Notes: generated from the sequence alone by a model not told the origin. A DNA stretch of 64,000 nucleotides from Herbaspirillum aquaticum (GCF_002213425.1 NZ_NJGV01000001.1:124001-188000), one strand, 5' to 3'; counted from the stretch's first letter, positions 39,197-51,971 are shown. A program made the numbers and translations.

Positions 39197-40438
39197 ATGG
39201 CTCAAATCGAAGTAAAAGTCCCGCAGTTGTCGGAATCCGTTGCCGAAGCAACCCTGCTGCAATGGCACAAGAAGGTTGGCGAACCGGTTGCCCGTGACGA
39301 AAACCTGATCGACATCGAGACCGACAAGGTCGTGCTGGAACTGCCCTCGCCGGACGCCGGCGTCATCACCCAGATCATCAAGGCCGACGGCGCCACCGTC
39401 GTGGCCGGTGAAGTGATCGCCATCCTGGACACCGACGCTTCCGCACAAGTGGCCCCGACCGAAGTCAAGGCTGCCCCGGCACCGCAATCGACCAACGAAC
39501 CGACCCCGGTTGCCGCTCCCGAGCTGGCCTCCAAGGGCGACGTCGCCATGCCCGCCGCTGCCAAGCTGCTGGCCGACAACAACCTGTCGACCTCGCAAGT
39601 CACCGGCACCGGCAAGGATGGCCGCGTGACCAAGGGCGACGTGCTGGGTGCCCTGTCGGCTCCCGCCGCCGCACCTGCTGCCGCTGCCAAGCCGGCCCTG
39701 GCGCAAGTGGCCGCACCGGTCAAGGCTGGCCTGGAAAGCCGTCCGGAACAGCGCGTGCCGATGAGCCGCCTGCGTGCCCGCGTGGCCGAGCGTCTGGTGC
39801 AATCGCAATCGACCAACGCCATCCTGACCACCTTCAACGAAATCAACATGCAGCCGGTCATCGACCTGCGCAACAAGTACAAGGACAAGTTCGAGAAGGA
39901 ACACGGCGTCAAGCTGGGCTTCATGTCCTTCTTCGTCAAGGCAGTCGTGCACGCCCTGAAGAAGTACCCGATCGTCAACGCGTCGGTCGATGGCAATGAC
40001 ATCGTCTACCACGGCTACTTCGACATCGGCGTGGCCGTCGGTTCGCCGCGCGGCCTGGTGGTGCCCATCCTGCGTGATGCGGACCAGATGTCCATCGCTG
40101 ACATCGAGAAGAAGATCGGTGAATTCGGCCAGAAGGCCAAGGACGGCAAGCTGTCCATCGAAGAACTGTCGGGCGGTACCTTCACCGTCTCCAACGGCGG
40201 CACCTTCGGTTCCATGCTGTCGACCCCGATCATCAACCCGCCGCAATCGGCGATCCTGGGCATCCACGCCACCAAGGAACGCGCTGTGGTTGAAAACGGC
40301 CAGGTCGTGGTCCGTCCGATCAACTACTTCGCGCTGTCCTATGACCACCGCATCATCGACGGCCGCGAAGCCGTCCTGTCGCTGGTCGCGATCAAGGAAG
40401 CTCTGGAAGATCCCGCACGCCTGCTGCTGGATCTGTAA
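39197..40438 (+). CDS. sucB: 2-oxoglutarate dehydrogenase E2 (dihydrolipoyl succinyltransferase)
   Basis: The 413-residue core subunit has one lipoyl domain with modified Lys44 (IETDKVVLE), an Ala/Pro-rich linker, a peripheral-subunit-binding domain ([28 protein letters not shown], about residues 115-142) and the catalytic domain ending with His384 and Asp388 ([12 protein letters not shown]). It forms the 24-mer core that carries SucA and Lpd. Confidence 0.97.
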   Translation: MAQIEVKVPQLSESVAEATLLQWHKKVGEPVARDENLIDIETDKVVLELPSPDAGVITQIIKADGATVVAGEVIAILDTDASAQVAPTEVKAAPAPQSTNEPTPVAAPELASKGDVAMPAAAKLLADNNLSTSQVTGTGKDGRVTKGDVLGALSAPAAAPAAAAKPALAQVAAPVKAGLESRPEQRVPMSRLRARVAERLVQSQSTNAILTTFNEINMQPVIDLRNKYKDKFEKEHGVKLGFMSFFVKAVVHALKKYPIVNASVDGNDIVYHGYFDIGVAVGSPRGLVVPILRDADQMSIADIEKKIGEFGQKAKDGKLSIEELSGGTFTVSNGGTFGSMLSTPIINPPQSAILGIHATKERAVVENGQVVVRPINYFALSYDHRIIDGREAVLSLVAIKEALEDPARLLLDL

Positions 40439-40463
40439 GCAACCGGCCATCACGGCGTGAGCG

Positions 40464-40500
40464 AGGCGCTGAACGGCCCCCAGGCATTCAGCGCCTTTTT
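40464..40500 (+). terminator. Intrinsic terminator between sucB and lpdA
   Basis: AGGCGCTGAA (40464-40473) pairs with TTCAGCGCCT (40487-40496), followed by TTTTT. Directly after it a second 13-bp stem (GCATCCGCTTTGG 40501-40513 with its complement 40523-40535) precedes lpdA. This arrangement would reduce read-through from sucAB into lpdA. Confidence 0.72.
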
Positions 40501-40559
40501 GCATCCGCTTTGGACCAAGAGACCAAAGCGGATGCGCACAACGAATCAGGAATACACAC

Positions 40560-41987
<1,428 letters not shown>

Positions 41988-42086
41988 TGCGCGATCAGTG
42001 CGACAATACGGGTCGCCGACGCCTGGCCAGCCCCTGGGGCTGGTCGCGTCCGAGTTGCCCGCATAGTGCGCATTGAGATGCCAACC

Positions 42087-42120
42087 CAATGGGCGAGCCT
42101 GGCTCGCCCATTGTCGTTTT
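42087..42120 (+). terminator. Intrinsic terminator after lpdA
   Basis: CAATGGGCGAGCC and GGCTCGCCCATTG are adjacent reverse complements (42087-42113) followed by TCGTTTT. The next gene begins 14 bases later. Confidence 0.75.
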
Positions 42121-42133
42121 ACAAGACCACACC

Positions 42134-43231
42134 ATGGATGTCCGTCAATTCTACGAACAGTCGCTGTCCCAGCGCGGTTATCAACCTGATGAAGCGCAGC
42201 TGCGCGCCATCGAGCGCCTGCAGCGCGCCTATGAGGAATGGGTCGCCTACAAGGCCCAGCGCGCCTCCACCTTCAAGCGCCTGATCAGCCGCCCGGCCGT
42301 GCCGCGTGGCGTCTACATGTGGGGCGGGGTAGGGCGCGGCAAGTCCTTCCTGATGGACAGCTTCTATTCCGTGGTGCCGGTGGTGCGCAAGACGCGCCTG
42401 CACTTCCACGAGTTCATGCGCGATGTGCATCGCCAGCTCGATGAATTGAAAGGGATCTCCGACCCCCTCGATGAAGTCGCCAAGCGCATCGCCAAGAAGT
42501 ACCGCCTGATCTGTTTCGACGAGTTCCACGTCTCCGATATCGCCGATGCGATGATCCTCTACAACCTGCTGAAGGGCTTGTTCGATCACGGCGTGTCCTT
42601 CGTGATGACATCCAACTATGAGCCGAGCACGCTCTATCCGGATGGCCTGCACCGCGACCGCATGCTGCCGACCATTGCGCTGCTGAAGGAAAAGCTGGAC
42701 GTCATGAACATCGATGCCGGCATCGACTACCGCAAGCGCGTGCTGGAGCAGGTGAAGGTGTACCACACGCCGCTCAACGCCAAGACCGATGAAGAATTGC
42801 GCGCTGCCTTCGCCTCAGTGGCCGAGGCGGCCGATGAAGATCCGCGCGTCCACATCGAGGCGCGCGAGATCCGCGCCCTGCGCCGCGCGGGCAGTGCGAT
42901 CTGGTTCGACTTCGCCACGCTGTGCGGCGGACCGCGTTCGCAGAACGATTACCTGGAACTGGCCAGCCGGTTCCAGACGGTGATCCTGTCGGGCATTCCG
43001 CGCATGTCCGCGGCCATGTCCTCGGAAGCGCGCCGCTTCACCTGGCTGATCGACGTCTTCTATGACCACAAGGTCAAGCTCATCATGTCGGCTGCGGTGG
43101 AACCGGACGAGCTTTACACCGTCGGTACCCTTTCCAACGAATTCCACCGCACCGTTTCACGTATCATTGAGATGCAGTCGAAGGAATACCTGGATGCGGA
43201 TCGCCGCTCGATTGCCGACAGCCTCTCCTGA
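42134..43231 (+). CDS. zapE: Cell division protein ZapE (AFG1-family ATPase)
   Basis: ZapE is a P-loop ATPase that interacts with FtsZ during constriction. The 365-residue protein has Walker A GGVGRGKS at 64-71, Walker B LICFDEFHVSD, and a sensor TSNYEPSTLYPDGLHRDRMLP segment typical of AFG1/ZapE proteins. The frame opens at 42089, but this lies inside the lpdA terminator; ATG at 42134 (MDVRQFYEQ) is preferred. Confidence 0.93.
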   Translation: MDVRQFYEQSLSQRGYQPDEAQLRAIERLQRAYEEWVAYKAQRASTFKRLISRPAVPRGVYMWGGVGRGKSFLMDSFYSVVPVVRKTRLHFHEFMRDVHRQLDELKGISDPLDEVAKRIAKKYRLICFDEFHVSDIADAMILYNLLKGLFDHGVSFVMTSNYEPSTLYPDGLHRDRMLPTIALLKEKLDVMNIDAGIDYRKRVLEQVKVYHTPLNAKTDEELRAAFASVAEAADEDPRVHIEAREIRALRRAGSAIWFDFATLCGGPRSQNDYLELASRFQTVILSGIPRMSAAMSSEARRFTWLIDVFYDHKVKLIMSAAVEPDELYTVGTLSNEFHRTVSRIIEMQSKEYLDADRRSIADSLS

Positions 43232-43242
43232 AGAACCACCTG

Positions 43243-44214
<972 letters not shown>

Positions 44215-44315
44215 GCCATCCTGTCGCTGGCCCCTTCGTCCGCAGGCCTACGCCGATTTGGCGTGGGCCTGCGGGTGCATTACACTAGCAAGCACATCAG
44301 CAACCAGCCGCCATC

Positions 44316-44522
44316 ATGACCAGTACGCATCGCGAAGACATCCAGCGCCGCATCATCGAACTCGAAGTCGAGCACCGTGATCTCGATAGCGTGATCGACA
44401 TGCTCATCCGCGATGCCCGTTCCGAAGACCTGCAACTACGCCGCCTCAAGAAGCGCAAGCTGCAACTGAAGGACCACATCGCACTGCTGAAGATGCAGCT
44501 GGTCCCCGATATTCCCGCCTGA
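44316..44522 (+). CDS. YdcH-family (DUF465) small coiled-coil protein
   Basis: A 68-residue helical protein with the DUF465 pattern (REDIQRRIIELEVEHRDLDSVIDML ... LRRLKKRKLQLKDHIALLK). YdcH-like proteins are widespread in Proteobacteria and have no settled function. It is preceded by a 101-base gap that includes a GC-rich inverted repeat, and followed by the DinG-type helicase gene. Confidence 0.85.
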   Translation: MTSTHREDIQRRIIELEVEHRDLDSVIDMLIRDARSEDLQLRRLKKRKLQLKDHIALLKMQLVPDIPA

Positions 44523-44672
44523 ACCCCGTTGCGCGCCTGCCGTGGCGGGTGCGCTTCTCGACATTCCGGGCCTGCTGGCCTGCGTCTTTCATGCGAGTCG
44601 GGGGTATGCCGCCGACTCCGCGTAAAATAGCGCCTTGTTCCCAATGACGTGCAAGCCGCGCCGGTATCGCCG

Positions 44673-46886
44673 ATGCCCGCGCCGCACGTGTTTTCCTACA
44701 GGTTTGCCGCAGTGACAGCTCCCGAAGCCCCCGCCCACAACGTCGACAGTCGCACCGTTTCCGCCGAGACGGAGGGCGCCGCGCCCGAAGAACATGGTCT
44801 CCATGATGCCGAGGTCGAGCGCCTGTTCGGTGAAGGCGGTCCGCTGGGCGGTGCCGTCGGCAGCTATCGTCCACGCCATGCCCAGACCGAGATGGCCAAG
44901 GCCATTGCTGACGCCATCGCCAACCAGGGTACGCTGATCGCCGAGGCCGGCACCGGTACCGGCAAGACCTTTGCCTACCTGGTCCCGGCATTGCTGTGGG
45001 GTGGCAAGACCATCGTCTCTACCGGCACCAAGACCCTGCAGGACCAGCTCTTCAATCGCGACATCCCCACCGTGCGCAAGGCTCTGCATGCGCCCGTTTC
45101 GGTGGCGCTGCTCAAGGGGCGCAGCAATTACGTCTGCCACTTCCACCTCGAGCGTACCCTCCAGAACGGCCGCCTGACCGCACGCGAGGATGTGGGCTAC
45201 CTGCGCGAGATCTCGCGCTTCGTCAAATCCACCTCCTCCGGCGACAAGGCCGAGCTGACCAAGGTGCCGGAGACGGCGTCGGTATGGAATCTGGTGACCT
45301 CGACCCGCGATACCTGTTTCGGGGCTGAGTGCCAGTACTACCAGGATTGCTTCGTCATGAAGGCGCGCAAGGAAGCGCAGCAGGCTGATGTAGTGGTGGT
45401 CAACCATCACCTGTTCTTCGCTGATGTAGCCCTGAAGGACACCGGCATTGCCGAACTGCTGCCCTCGGCCAATACGGTCATCTTCGACGAAGCGCACCAG
45501 TTGCCGGATACGGCCACCCTGTTTTTCGGTGAGACCATTTCCACCTCGCAGATTCTCGAACTGTGCCGCGACGTACTGGCCGAAGGCCTGTCGCACGCCC
45601 GCGATGGTGCCGACTGGGCGCGCCTGGTGGCGCCGGTGGAGCGGGCGGCACGCGATCTGCGGCTGGCTTTTCCAGAGGAATCGGTGCGCCTGGCCCTGAA
45701 CCAGATTGCGCCGTCCAGCGCCTTCTTCCCGGCGCTGGATACCCTGAAGGATTGCATGGACGACATGATCGCCGTGCTTGAAAAACAGGCCGAACGTGCC
45801 GAGACCATCGAGCAGTGCCGCGACCGCGCCAATGAATTGCTGCGCCAGCTGGAAAACTGGGGCACGCCTGACGAGCTGGCCAAGATCCAGGCCGAAGCCG
45901 CCGCCAAGGCAGCGGCCAAGCCCGCCGACAACAAGCGGGAGGCAGCCGGCGAGGAGCAGGAAGAGCCGCCGGCCCAGAAACCGTTCTACGTGCTGTGGGT
46001 GGAAGCCTTTCAGTCCTCGCTGCAGCTGCACCGCACGCCGCTGTCGATCGCGCCCATCTTCAACAAGCAGCGCGAGGGTACGCCACGTTCATGGATCTTC
46101 ACTTCGGCGACGCTGGCAGTGAAGAAAGATTTCAATCACTACGCAGCCCAGATGGGCCTGTGGAATGCGCCGGCGCAATCCTGGCCGAGCCCTTTCAATT
46201 ATGCCGAGCAGGGCTTGCTGTACGTGCCGCAGAACCTGCCTCAGCCCAATTCGTTCGAATACACTGATGCCGTCATCGACGCCGCCTTGCCGACCATCGA
46301 GGCTGCCGGTGGCCGCTGCTTCTTCCTGTGCACTACGCTGCGTGCAGTCAATCGCGCAGCCGAGCGGCTGCGTTCCGAATTCGAGGCGCGCGGCCATGAC
46401 TTCCCGCTGTTCGTACAGGGCGAAGCGGGGCGTACGGAGTTGCTGGATCGTTTCCGCGCCGCTGGCAATGGCGTGCTGATCGGCAGCCAGAGTTTCTGGG
46501 AAGGCGTGGATGTGCGCGGCGATGCACTGTCGCTGGTCATCATCGACAAGCTGCCGTTCTCGCCGCCGGACGATCCGGTGCTGGCGGCCCGTATCAGCGA
46601 GATGGAAAAACAGGGCCTGAACGGCTTCGTGCACCATCAGCTGCCGGCGGCCATCATCAACCTCAAACAGGGCGCCGGGCGCCTGATCCGTGACGAGGGT
46701 GACCGTGGCGTGCTGATGATCTGTGATCCGCGCATCATCACCAAGAATTATGGCCGCCGCATCTGGCAGAGCCTGCCGCCTTTCAAGCGCACGCGCGAGC
46801 TGGAGGTGGTACAGGCCTTCTTCCGGGAGCAGGATGCACGCCGCGCCGCTGCCGCTGCCGGCGAGGACGCTGCTGCGGAGAGCTGA
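44673..46886 (+). CDS. DinG/YoaA-family ATP-dependent DNA helicase
   Basis: A 737-residue XPD-like superfamily 2 helicase with Walker A EAGTGTGKT at 91-99, DEAH at 272-275 and the four 4Fe-4S cysteines Cys155, 215, 220 and 226. The C-terminal motifs GSQSFWEGVDV and QGAGRLIR are present. Such enzymes unwind DNA and R-loops or help repair. Closeness to YoaA versus DinG cannot be decided here. Start is uncertain: GTG 44649, ATG 44673 and GTG 44712 are in frame and none has a strong ribosome site. A TAAAAT -10-like hexamer is at 44623-44628. Confidence 0.9.
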   Translation: MPAPHVFSYRFAAVTAPEAPAHNVDSRTVSAETEGAAPEEHGLHDAEVERLFGEGGPLGGAVGSYRPRHAQTEMAKAIADAIANQGTLIAEAGTGTGKTFAYLVPALLWGGKTIVSTGTKTLQDQLFNRDIPTVRKALHAPVSVALLKGRSNYVCHFHLERTLQNGRLTAREDVGYLREISRFVKSTSSGDKAELTKVPETASVWNLVTSTRDTCFGAECQYYQDCFVMKARKEAQQADVVVVNHHLFFADVALKDTGIAELLPSANTVIFDEAHQLPDTATLFFGETISTSQILELCRDVLAEGLSHARDGADWARLVAPVERAARDLRLAFPEESVRLALNQIAPSSAFFPALDTLKDCMDDMIAVLEKQAERAETIEQCRDRANELLRQLENWGTPDELAKIQAEAAAKAAAKPADNKREAAGEEQEEPPAQKPFYVLWVEAFQSSLQLHRTPLSIAPIFNKQREGTPRSWIFTSATLAVKKDFNHYAAQMGLWNAPAQSWPSPFNYAEQGLLYVPQNLPQPNSFEYTDAVIDAALPTIEAAGGRCFFLCTTLRAVNRAAERLRSEFEARGHDFPLFVQGEAGRTELLDRFRAAGNGVLIGSQSFWEGVDVRGDALSLVIIDKLPFSPPDDPVLAARISEMEKQGLNGFVHHQLPAAIINLKQGAGRLIRDEGDRGVLMICDPRIITKNYGRRIWQSLPPFKRTRELEVVQAFFREQDARRAAAAAGEDAAAES

Positions 46887-46887
46887 G

Positions 46888-47835
46888 ATGGCCGATCACA
46901 CCTCGCTGGTGCCCGTGCGCGCCTCCGAACTCGCCCTGGGCCGCCCCGCGCCCTGGCCGATCTACAACGACGCCGGCAAACTCCTGCTGGCCCGCGGTAC
47001 CCTGATCGATACGCCGGACCAGTTGGCCGGGCTGATCGAGAATGGTCTTTACCGCAATGCCCACTGGATTGCCGAGCCGGATACCGAATCCGTGCCGCTG
47101 CCGCAGGCGCGCGATGTCTTGCGCAAGAAACAGGGCGGCAAGAAGCCCCTGAAGCCCTCTGCGGCAGTGCGCGGCCAGGAAACCGTCATCACGCTGGACG
47201 AGGTGCGCTGGCAGATTGGCGATACCTTGTGGCTGCAATTTGCCGACGATGCCGCGCAGCGCTATGCGGTGTCACTGGTGGGCTGCCTGCCCAACCGCAG
47301 CATCCTCGTCACGGCGCCACAAAAGGACGGCAAGCAGCTCTTCGTGCGCGAGGGCCAGGCCTTCGTGGTGCGTGCCCTGACTGGTCGCCGTGCCTATGCT
47401 TTTGCGGCGCAACTGCTGAAATACCAACAGACGCCCTTCGTTTATCTTCATATCTCGCTGCCTAAAGAGGTACGTTCCACCGTCATCCGCCAGGCCACCC
47501 GCGTGGCCGTGGGCGCAGAAGGCTATCTGGCGGTGGATGGCAGCCAGCCGCTGGCGGCCAGCGTGATCGACCTGAGCCTGGCCGGTGCTTCAGTGGTGGC
47601 GACCTCGCTGTCCGGCAAGGTGGCAGCGAAGAAGGGTGTCACAGGCAAGCTGCGTTTCGTGGCCTCGGTGGCGGACCAGCAGTTGCCGCTGGAACTGCCG
47701 GTGGTCCTGCGGGCGGTGGAGTCTTTGGGGGAGGCCGATTTCCATCAGTACGGGGTGGGATTTGCCCAACTGACGGTGCGCGACAGGCTGGTGCTGTCGG
47801 CCTATGTCTACCAGGAACTGACGCTGCAGGAATAG
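46888..47835 (+). CDS. YcgR-like PilZ-domain protein (flagellar brake type)
   Basis: A 315-residue protein with an N-terminal region (1-95) of unknown role, a YcgR-N/PilZN-like beta domain (about 97-195) and a C-terminal PilZ domain. The PilZ domain has the cyclic-di-GMP motifs R201-xxx-R205 (RQATR) and D228-x-S-xx-G233 (DLSLAG). Proteins of this plan slow the flagellar motor when cyclic-di-GMP is high. The start is the first ATG after the helicase stop, one base away, so the two are co-translated. It is distant from the motility cluster of the window. Confidence 0.82.
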   Translation: MADHTSLVPVRASELALGRPAPWPIYNDAGKLLLARGTLIDTPDQLAGLIENGLYRNAHWIAEPDTESVPLPQARDVLRKKQGGKKPLKPSAAVRGQETVITLDEVRWQIGDTLWLQFADDAAQRYAVSLVGCLPNRSILVTAPQKDGKQLFVREGQAFVVRALTGRRAYAFAAQLLKYQQTPFVYLHISLPKEVRSTVIRQATRVAVGAEGYLAVDGSQPLAASVIDLSLAGASVVATSLSGKVAAKKGVTGKLRFVASVADQQLPLELPVVLRAVESLGEADFHQYGVGFAQLTVRDRLVLSAYVYQELTLQE

Positions 47836-47907
47836 CCGGTGCAACAGGGCAGGAGAATGTCAGGAGGAGGGGCTGTCCAAAGCTCTGCTTCGGTTAAAAT
47901 TCAGCCC

Positions 47908-48645
47908 ATGAAAATCCTCATCAGCAACGACGACGGCTACCTCGCGCCCGGCATCAATGCCTTGGCAGAAGCCCTCGCACCGATCGCCGACATCACCGTG
48001 GTGGCTCCCGACAGCAATCGCTCGGGCAGCTCCAACTCCCTGACGCTGGATCGCCCGCTGTGGGTGGAGCAGGCCGCCAACGGCTTCTATTACCTCAATG
48101 GCACGCCGTCGGACTGCGTCCACGTGGCGCTGACCGGCTTGCTCAAGGAGCGTCCGGACCTGATCGTCTCTGGCATCAACCAGGGCCAGAACATGGGCGA
48201 CGATACGCTCTATTCCGGCACGGTCGCGGCCGCCACCGAAGGTTTCCTGTTCGGCATTCCTTCCATTGCGTTTTCGCAACTGCACAAGGGCTGGGGCGAG
48301 CTGGCGTCGGCCGCGCGCATCGCCCGCGAGATCGTTGAGCGCCGCTTCGACAGCCTGCCCAAGCCTTACCTGCTCAACGTCAACATCCCCAATCTGCCGT
48401 ATGCGCAGATCAAGGGCAGCATGGCCACCCGCCTGGGCAAGCGCCACATGTCCGAGCCGGTGCACAAGCTGACCGACCCGCATGGCCGAGACCTGTACTG
48501 GATCGGCCCGGCCGGGGCCGCCAAGGATGGCGGCGAGGGCACCGATTTCCACGCGACGGCCAATGGCTACGTCTCCATCACGCCGCTGCAGATCGACCTG
48601 ACGCACACCGCACAACTGGACAATCTCAAGAAAGCGCTTGCATGA
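47908..48645 (+). CDS. surE: 5'-nucleotidase / exopolyphosphatase SurE
   Basis: SurE dephosphorylates nucleoside monophosphates and has a stationary-phase survival role. The 245-residue protein begins [10 protein letters not shown], with the metal-binding Asp8/Asp9, and has the [22 protein letters not shown] motif. ATG at 47908 is fixed by that N-terminus. The stop overlaps the pcm start (ATGA). The order surE-pcm-nlpD-rpoS is conserved in many proteobacteria. Confidence 0.96.
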   Translation: MKILISNDDGYLAPGINALAEALAPIADITVVAPDSNRSGSSNSLTLDRPLWVEQAANGFYYLNGTPSDCVHVALTGLLKERPDLIVSGINQGQNMGDDTLYSGTVAAATEGFLFGIPSIAFSQLHKGWGELASAARIAREIVERRFDSLPKPYLLNVNIPNLPYAQIKGSMATRLGKRHMSEPVHKLTDPHGRDLYWIGPAGAAKDGGEGTDFHATANGYVSITPLQIDLTHTAQLDNLKKALA

Positions 48646-49607
48646 GCGACAAGCCCAGCCGCTTCCCGCTGAGCCTGTCCTCGGTGGTCGACAAGAAAAA
48701 GACCGCCAATGCCGGACGGGATGCGGCTGGCCGCCCCCAGGCCACGACCCAGACCGCGGCCAAGAACGCCGCCCAGTCCTCGCAGCGTGCGGCCTTGAAG
48801 CCGGTGCAGCAGGGCCTGGCCCAGGCGCTGCGCCCGCCGCCGGCACCGCCCCGCGCTCCGGTGGCGCCGGCCCAGCCGCTGCTGAGCGCCGCCCCGGTGC
48901 CGCGCACGGCTGTCAGGAACGTGATGACGGTGACCCAGACCAATGCTTCTCATCATGCCTCGCCCTTGGCCTCGGAAGCGGTGCGCAAGGCCATGGTGGC
49001 GCGCGTGGCCAAGCAGGGCGTGGCCGATGCCAAGGTGCTGGCCGCGCTGGAGGCGGTGCCGCGCCACATGTTCGTGGAGCCCGGCTTGGCCAGCCAGGCC
49101 TATATTGATGCGTCGCTGCCGATCGGGCATCACCAGACCATTTCACAGCCCTATATCGTGGCGCGCATGATCGAACTGATGCGCCAGAACCGCAACGGCG
49201 GCCGCCTGGACCGCGTTCTGGAGATCGGTACCGGCTGCGGCTACCAGGCCGCCGTGCTGTCCCGGGTGGCGGGCGAGGTGTATTCCATCGAGCGCATCAA
49301 GCCCTTGCATGAACTGGCCAAGACCAATCTGCGTCCCTTGCGCGTGGCGAACATCCGCTTGCATTACGGAGATGGTATGCTTGGCCTGCCGCAGGTTGCG
49401 CCGTTTGATGGCATCATCCTCGCGGCGGCAGGGCTCGAAGTGCCGCAGGCCCTGCTGGAGCAGCTGGCCATCGGCGGCAGGCTGGTAGCACCGGTGGGCG
49501 AGCGCCAGCAGGTGCTGGAACTGATTGAACGTGTCGGCCAGCGCGACTGGCGCCGTACCACCCTGGAACAGTGCCATTTCGTGCCGCTGCGGCCGGGAAC
49601 GGCGTAG
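48642..49607 (+). CDS. pcm: Protein-L-isoaspartate O-methyltransferase with N-terminal extension
   Basis: Pcm repairs isoaspartyl damage in aged proteins. The 321-residue product has the catalytic domain from about residue 108 ([12 protein letters not shown], then [14 protein letters not shown] and the SAM motif [15 protein letters not shown] at 192-206). In front is a 100-residue Ala/Gln/Pro-rich stretch not found in the E. coli enzyme (about 208 residues). The start overlaps surE, supporting the long form, although an internal start such as residue 95 or 118 is possible. Confidence 0.92.
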   Translation: MSDKPSRFPLSLSSVVDKKKTANAGRDAAGRPQATTQTAAKNAAQSSQRAALKPVQQGLAQALRPPPAPPRAPVAPAQPLLSAAPVPRTAVRNVMTVTQTNASHHASPLASEAVRKAMVARVAKQGVADAKVLAALEAVPRHMFVEPGLASQAYIDASLPIGHHQTISQPYIVARMIELMRQNRNGGRLDRVLEIGTGCGYQAAVLSRVAGEVYSIERIKPLHELAKTNLRPLRVANIRLHYGDGMLGLPQVAPFDGIILAAAGLEVPQALLEQLAIGGRLVAPVGERQQVLELIERVGQRDWRRTTLEQCHFVPLRPGTA

Positions 49608-49828
49608 GCCGGCAAAGCCCGGCATGAGCGGGGCGCAAAGAGCAGAAACGGCGGATATCAGGTCCGCCACGCATCATCGAACAGGGAGCGGGCGGCAACA
49701 AGCACAAGCATCCAAGCCGCGGGTCGATGAAAAGAGCGGATGGGCAGGCGAGGGGGCCGCATTTCCCTGATGAACTTCTGGCGCTGGCTGCGTGTCAACT
49801 AGCGTCGTACAAAATCTAACGTAAGAGC

Positions 49829-50812
49829 ATGAAGAAAATTCGTTTGGCTGTATTGGGCAGTGTCGTCAGTTTGCTGGCCGCCTGCGGCTCGACACCGAAT
49901 CAGCAGCCGGCGCCCGTCGTCGACCGCACCACCAGCACCGTCAAGCCGGCCGACGCTGTGGCCGCGCCGGCTGCGCCGGTTCCCTCGGGACGTGGCTATT
50001 ACACGGTCAAGAAGGGCGATACGCTGTATCGCATCGCCTTGGACGTCGGGCAGAACTGGCGCGACATCGTCGCCTGGAACAACCTGACCAACCCGAACGA
50101 CATCAAGGTTGACCAGGTGCTGCGCGTGGCCCCGCCTGACCGTGCCGGATCGGCCCAGACCGCGACCGTGGCTGCCGCACCGGGTGCAGCCCTGGATGTG
50201 AAGCCGCTGGGCGCACCGGGTGCGGCTGCGCCGGCCGCAGCACCGATGGCCTCGGGCAGCAACAAGACCGGTCCGCGCGGCGACAAGCGCGCCTATTCGG
50301 ACAGCGCCCTGGCTGAACTGGAAAAGCCCGATGCCCCGCCGGCAGCGGCACCTGCTGCGGCACCCGCCGCAGCGGCCAAACCGGAAGCCCCGCATGCAGC
50401 TGACAAGCCGGCTGCGGCGAGCCAGCCAGCGGCCGCTGGCGACGATGAAGGCGTGAGCTGGATGTGGCCGGCCGATGGCAAGGTGGTCGGTACCTTCGAA
50501 GGTGGCAAGAAGGGCGTAGATATTGCGGGCAAGGATGGCCAGGCCGTCCTGGCAGCAGCAGGTGGCAAGGTCATGTATGCCGGCAGCGGCATCCGTGGTT
50601 ATGGCAACCTGGTGATCATCAAGCACACCAACAACCTGTTGTCGGCCTATGCCCACAACAAGACGATCCTGGTCAAGGAAGGCCAGGCGGTGACCAAGGG
50701 ACAGAAGATCGCTGAAATGGGCAAATCCGACAGCGACAGCGTCAAACTGCATTTCGAGATCCGCCAGCAGGGTAAACCTGTTGATCCTTCAAAATACTTA
50801 CCGCCACGCTAG
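49829..50812 (+). CDS. nlpD: LysM/M23 lipoprotein NlpD (amidase activator)
   Basis: A 327-residue outer-membrane lipoprotein: signal with lipidated Cys19 (SLLAACGS), LysM peptidoglycan-binding domain (YYTVKKGDTLYRIALDVG ... NDIKVDQVLRV, about 57-101), a long Ala/Pro linker and a C-terminal M23 domain. The metal-binding His of active peptidases is replaced (KKGVDIAGKDG), as in E. coli NlpD, which activates amidase AmiC instead of cutting itself. rpoS starts three bases after the stop; rpoS promoters often lie inside nlpD. The 221-base gap before it has no gene. Confidence 0.94.
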   Translation: MKKIRLAVLGSVVSLLAACGSTPNQQPAPVVDRTTSTVKPADAVAAPAAPVPSGRGYYTVKKGDTLYRIALDVGQNWRDIVAWNNLTNPNDIKVDQVLRVAPPDRAGSAQTATVAAAPGAALDVKPLGAPGAAAPAAAPMASGSNKTGPRGDKRAYSDSALAELEKPDAPPAAAPAAAPAAAAKPEAPHAADKPAAASQPAAAGDDEGVSWMWPADGKVVGTFEGGKKGVDIAGKDGQAVLAAAGGKVMYAGSGIRGYGNLVIIKHTNNLLSAYAHNKTILVKEGQAVTKGQKIAEMGKSDSDSVKLHFEIRQQGKPVDPSKYLPPR

Positions 50813-50815
50813 CGT

Positions 50816-51829
50816 ATGACAAGCAATCGCCGCGATCACTTGCCAGACCAGGACCCTCGTGAAGAGGATATGGACGATCCCATCGAGGAGATCGATGAAC
50901 CGGAAGTGATCGACGGCGATGCCGCTGACCAGCCCCAGGAAGCGGCCCCGGCAGAAGGTGTGGACGAGCTCAAGAAGGTGCTTGCTGCCGAACTCTCTAC
51001 CGACACCACCCAGCATTACCTCAACAAGATCGGTGCCAAGCCGCTCCTGACGGCGGCAGAAGAGCTGCATTTCGCTACCCAGGCCAAGGCCGGCGAATTC
51101 GTGGCGCGCCAGAAGATGATCGAGCACAACCTGCGGCTGGTGGTGTCGATTGCCAAGCACTACATCAACCGCGGTGTGGCCCTGCTGGACCTGATCGAAG
51201 AGGGCAACCTTGGTCTCATGCGCGCCATCGACAAGTTCGAGCCGGAGCGCGGTTTCCGCTTCTCTACCTACGCCACCTGGTGGATCCGCCAGAGCATCGA
51301 GCGCGCCATCATGAATCAGGCCCGTACCGTGCGGCTTCCCGTACACATGGTGCGCGAGCTGAACCAGATCCTGCGTGCAAAGTATCACCTCGAAGCCCAG
51401 CAACGTGACGGAAGAGACGCCAGCGCCGAAGACATCGCGCACCTGGTCGATCGCCCGGTGGAAGAGGTGCAGGATGTGCTGGCCCTGTCCGAACATGCAG
51501 CCTCGCTGGATACCCCGCTGGATAACGACCCTCAGGCCAGCCTGATGGATCTTCTGCCCAGCGCCGTCGAAGAGCATCCCGATACCCGCGCCGAGAGCCA
51601 GGAAATGGCCTTGCTGATCCGCGAGTGGCTCAAGAGCTTGTCTGAAAAACAACGCGTCGTGGTAGCGCGGCGCTTTGGGCTGGATAACGACGATCCCTCG
51701 ACGCTGGAGCAGCTGGCCGGCGAGATGGGCATTACCCGTGAACGCGTGCGCCAGGTGCAGCAGGAGGCCCTGGTCAAGCTCAAGCGCCTGCTGACCTCGC
51801 GCGGCGTGAGCCGCGACGCTCTGTTCTAG
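50816..51829 (+). CDS. rpoS: RNA polymerase sigma factor RpoS (sigma-38)
   Basis: A 337-residue sigma-70-family protein with an acidic N-terminus, region 1.2 ([21 protein letters not shown]), region 2 ([57 protein letters not shown] in part), region 3 and region 4 ([21 protein letters not shown]). Size and the nlpD neighbour identify RpoS rather than RpoD or RpoH. It controls stationary-phase and stress genes. Confidence 0.96.
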   Translation: MTSNRRDHLPDQDPREEDMDDPIEEIDEPEVIDGDAADQPQEAAPAEGVDELKKVLAAELSTDTTQHYLNKIGAKPLLTAAEELHFATQAKAGEFVARQKMIEHNLRLVVSIAKHYINRGVALLDLIEEGNLGLMRAIDKFEPERGFRFSTYATWWIRQSIERAIMNQARTVRLPVHMVRELNQILRAKYHLEAQQRDGRDASAEDIAHLVDRPVEEVQDVLALSEHAASLDTPLDNDPQASLMDLLPSAVEEHPDTRAESQEMALLIREWLKSLSEKQRVVVARRFGLDNDDPSTLEQLAGEMGITRERVRQVQQEALVKLKRLLTSRGVSRDALF

Positions 51830-51971
51830 GGCGCATCCGGTTCAATGCAGTGGTTTTCTGCCTGCGGGCAGGGGCCGGATGCGCTTGCTGCTTCCCTCGC
51901 GGTCCCGGATCGCGGACAATACCGCTTTTGTTTTCGGCAGCGGGCTTCGGTCCCACCCTGTGGTTTCCCTC

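Noticed and set aside
49829-50812. NlpD as an active M23 peptidase
   Set aside because: The first metal-binding His is missing, as in known activator-type NlpD, so catalytic activity is unlikely.
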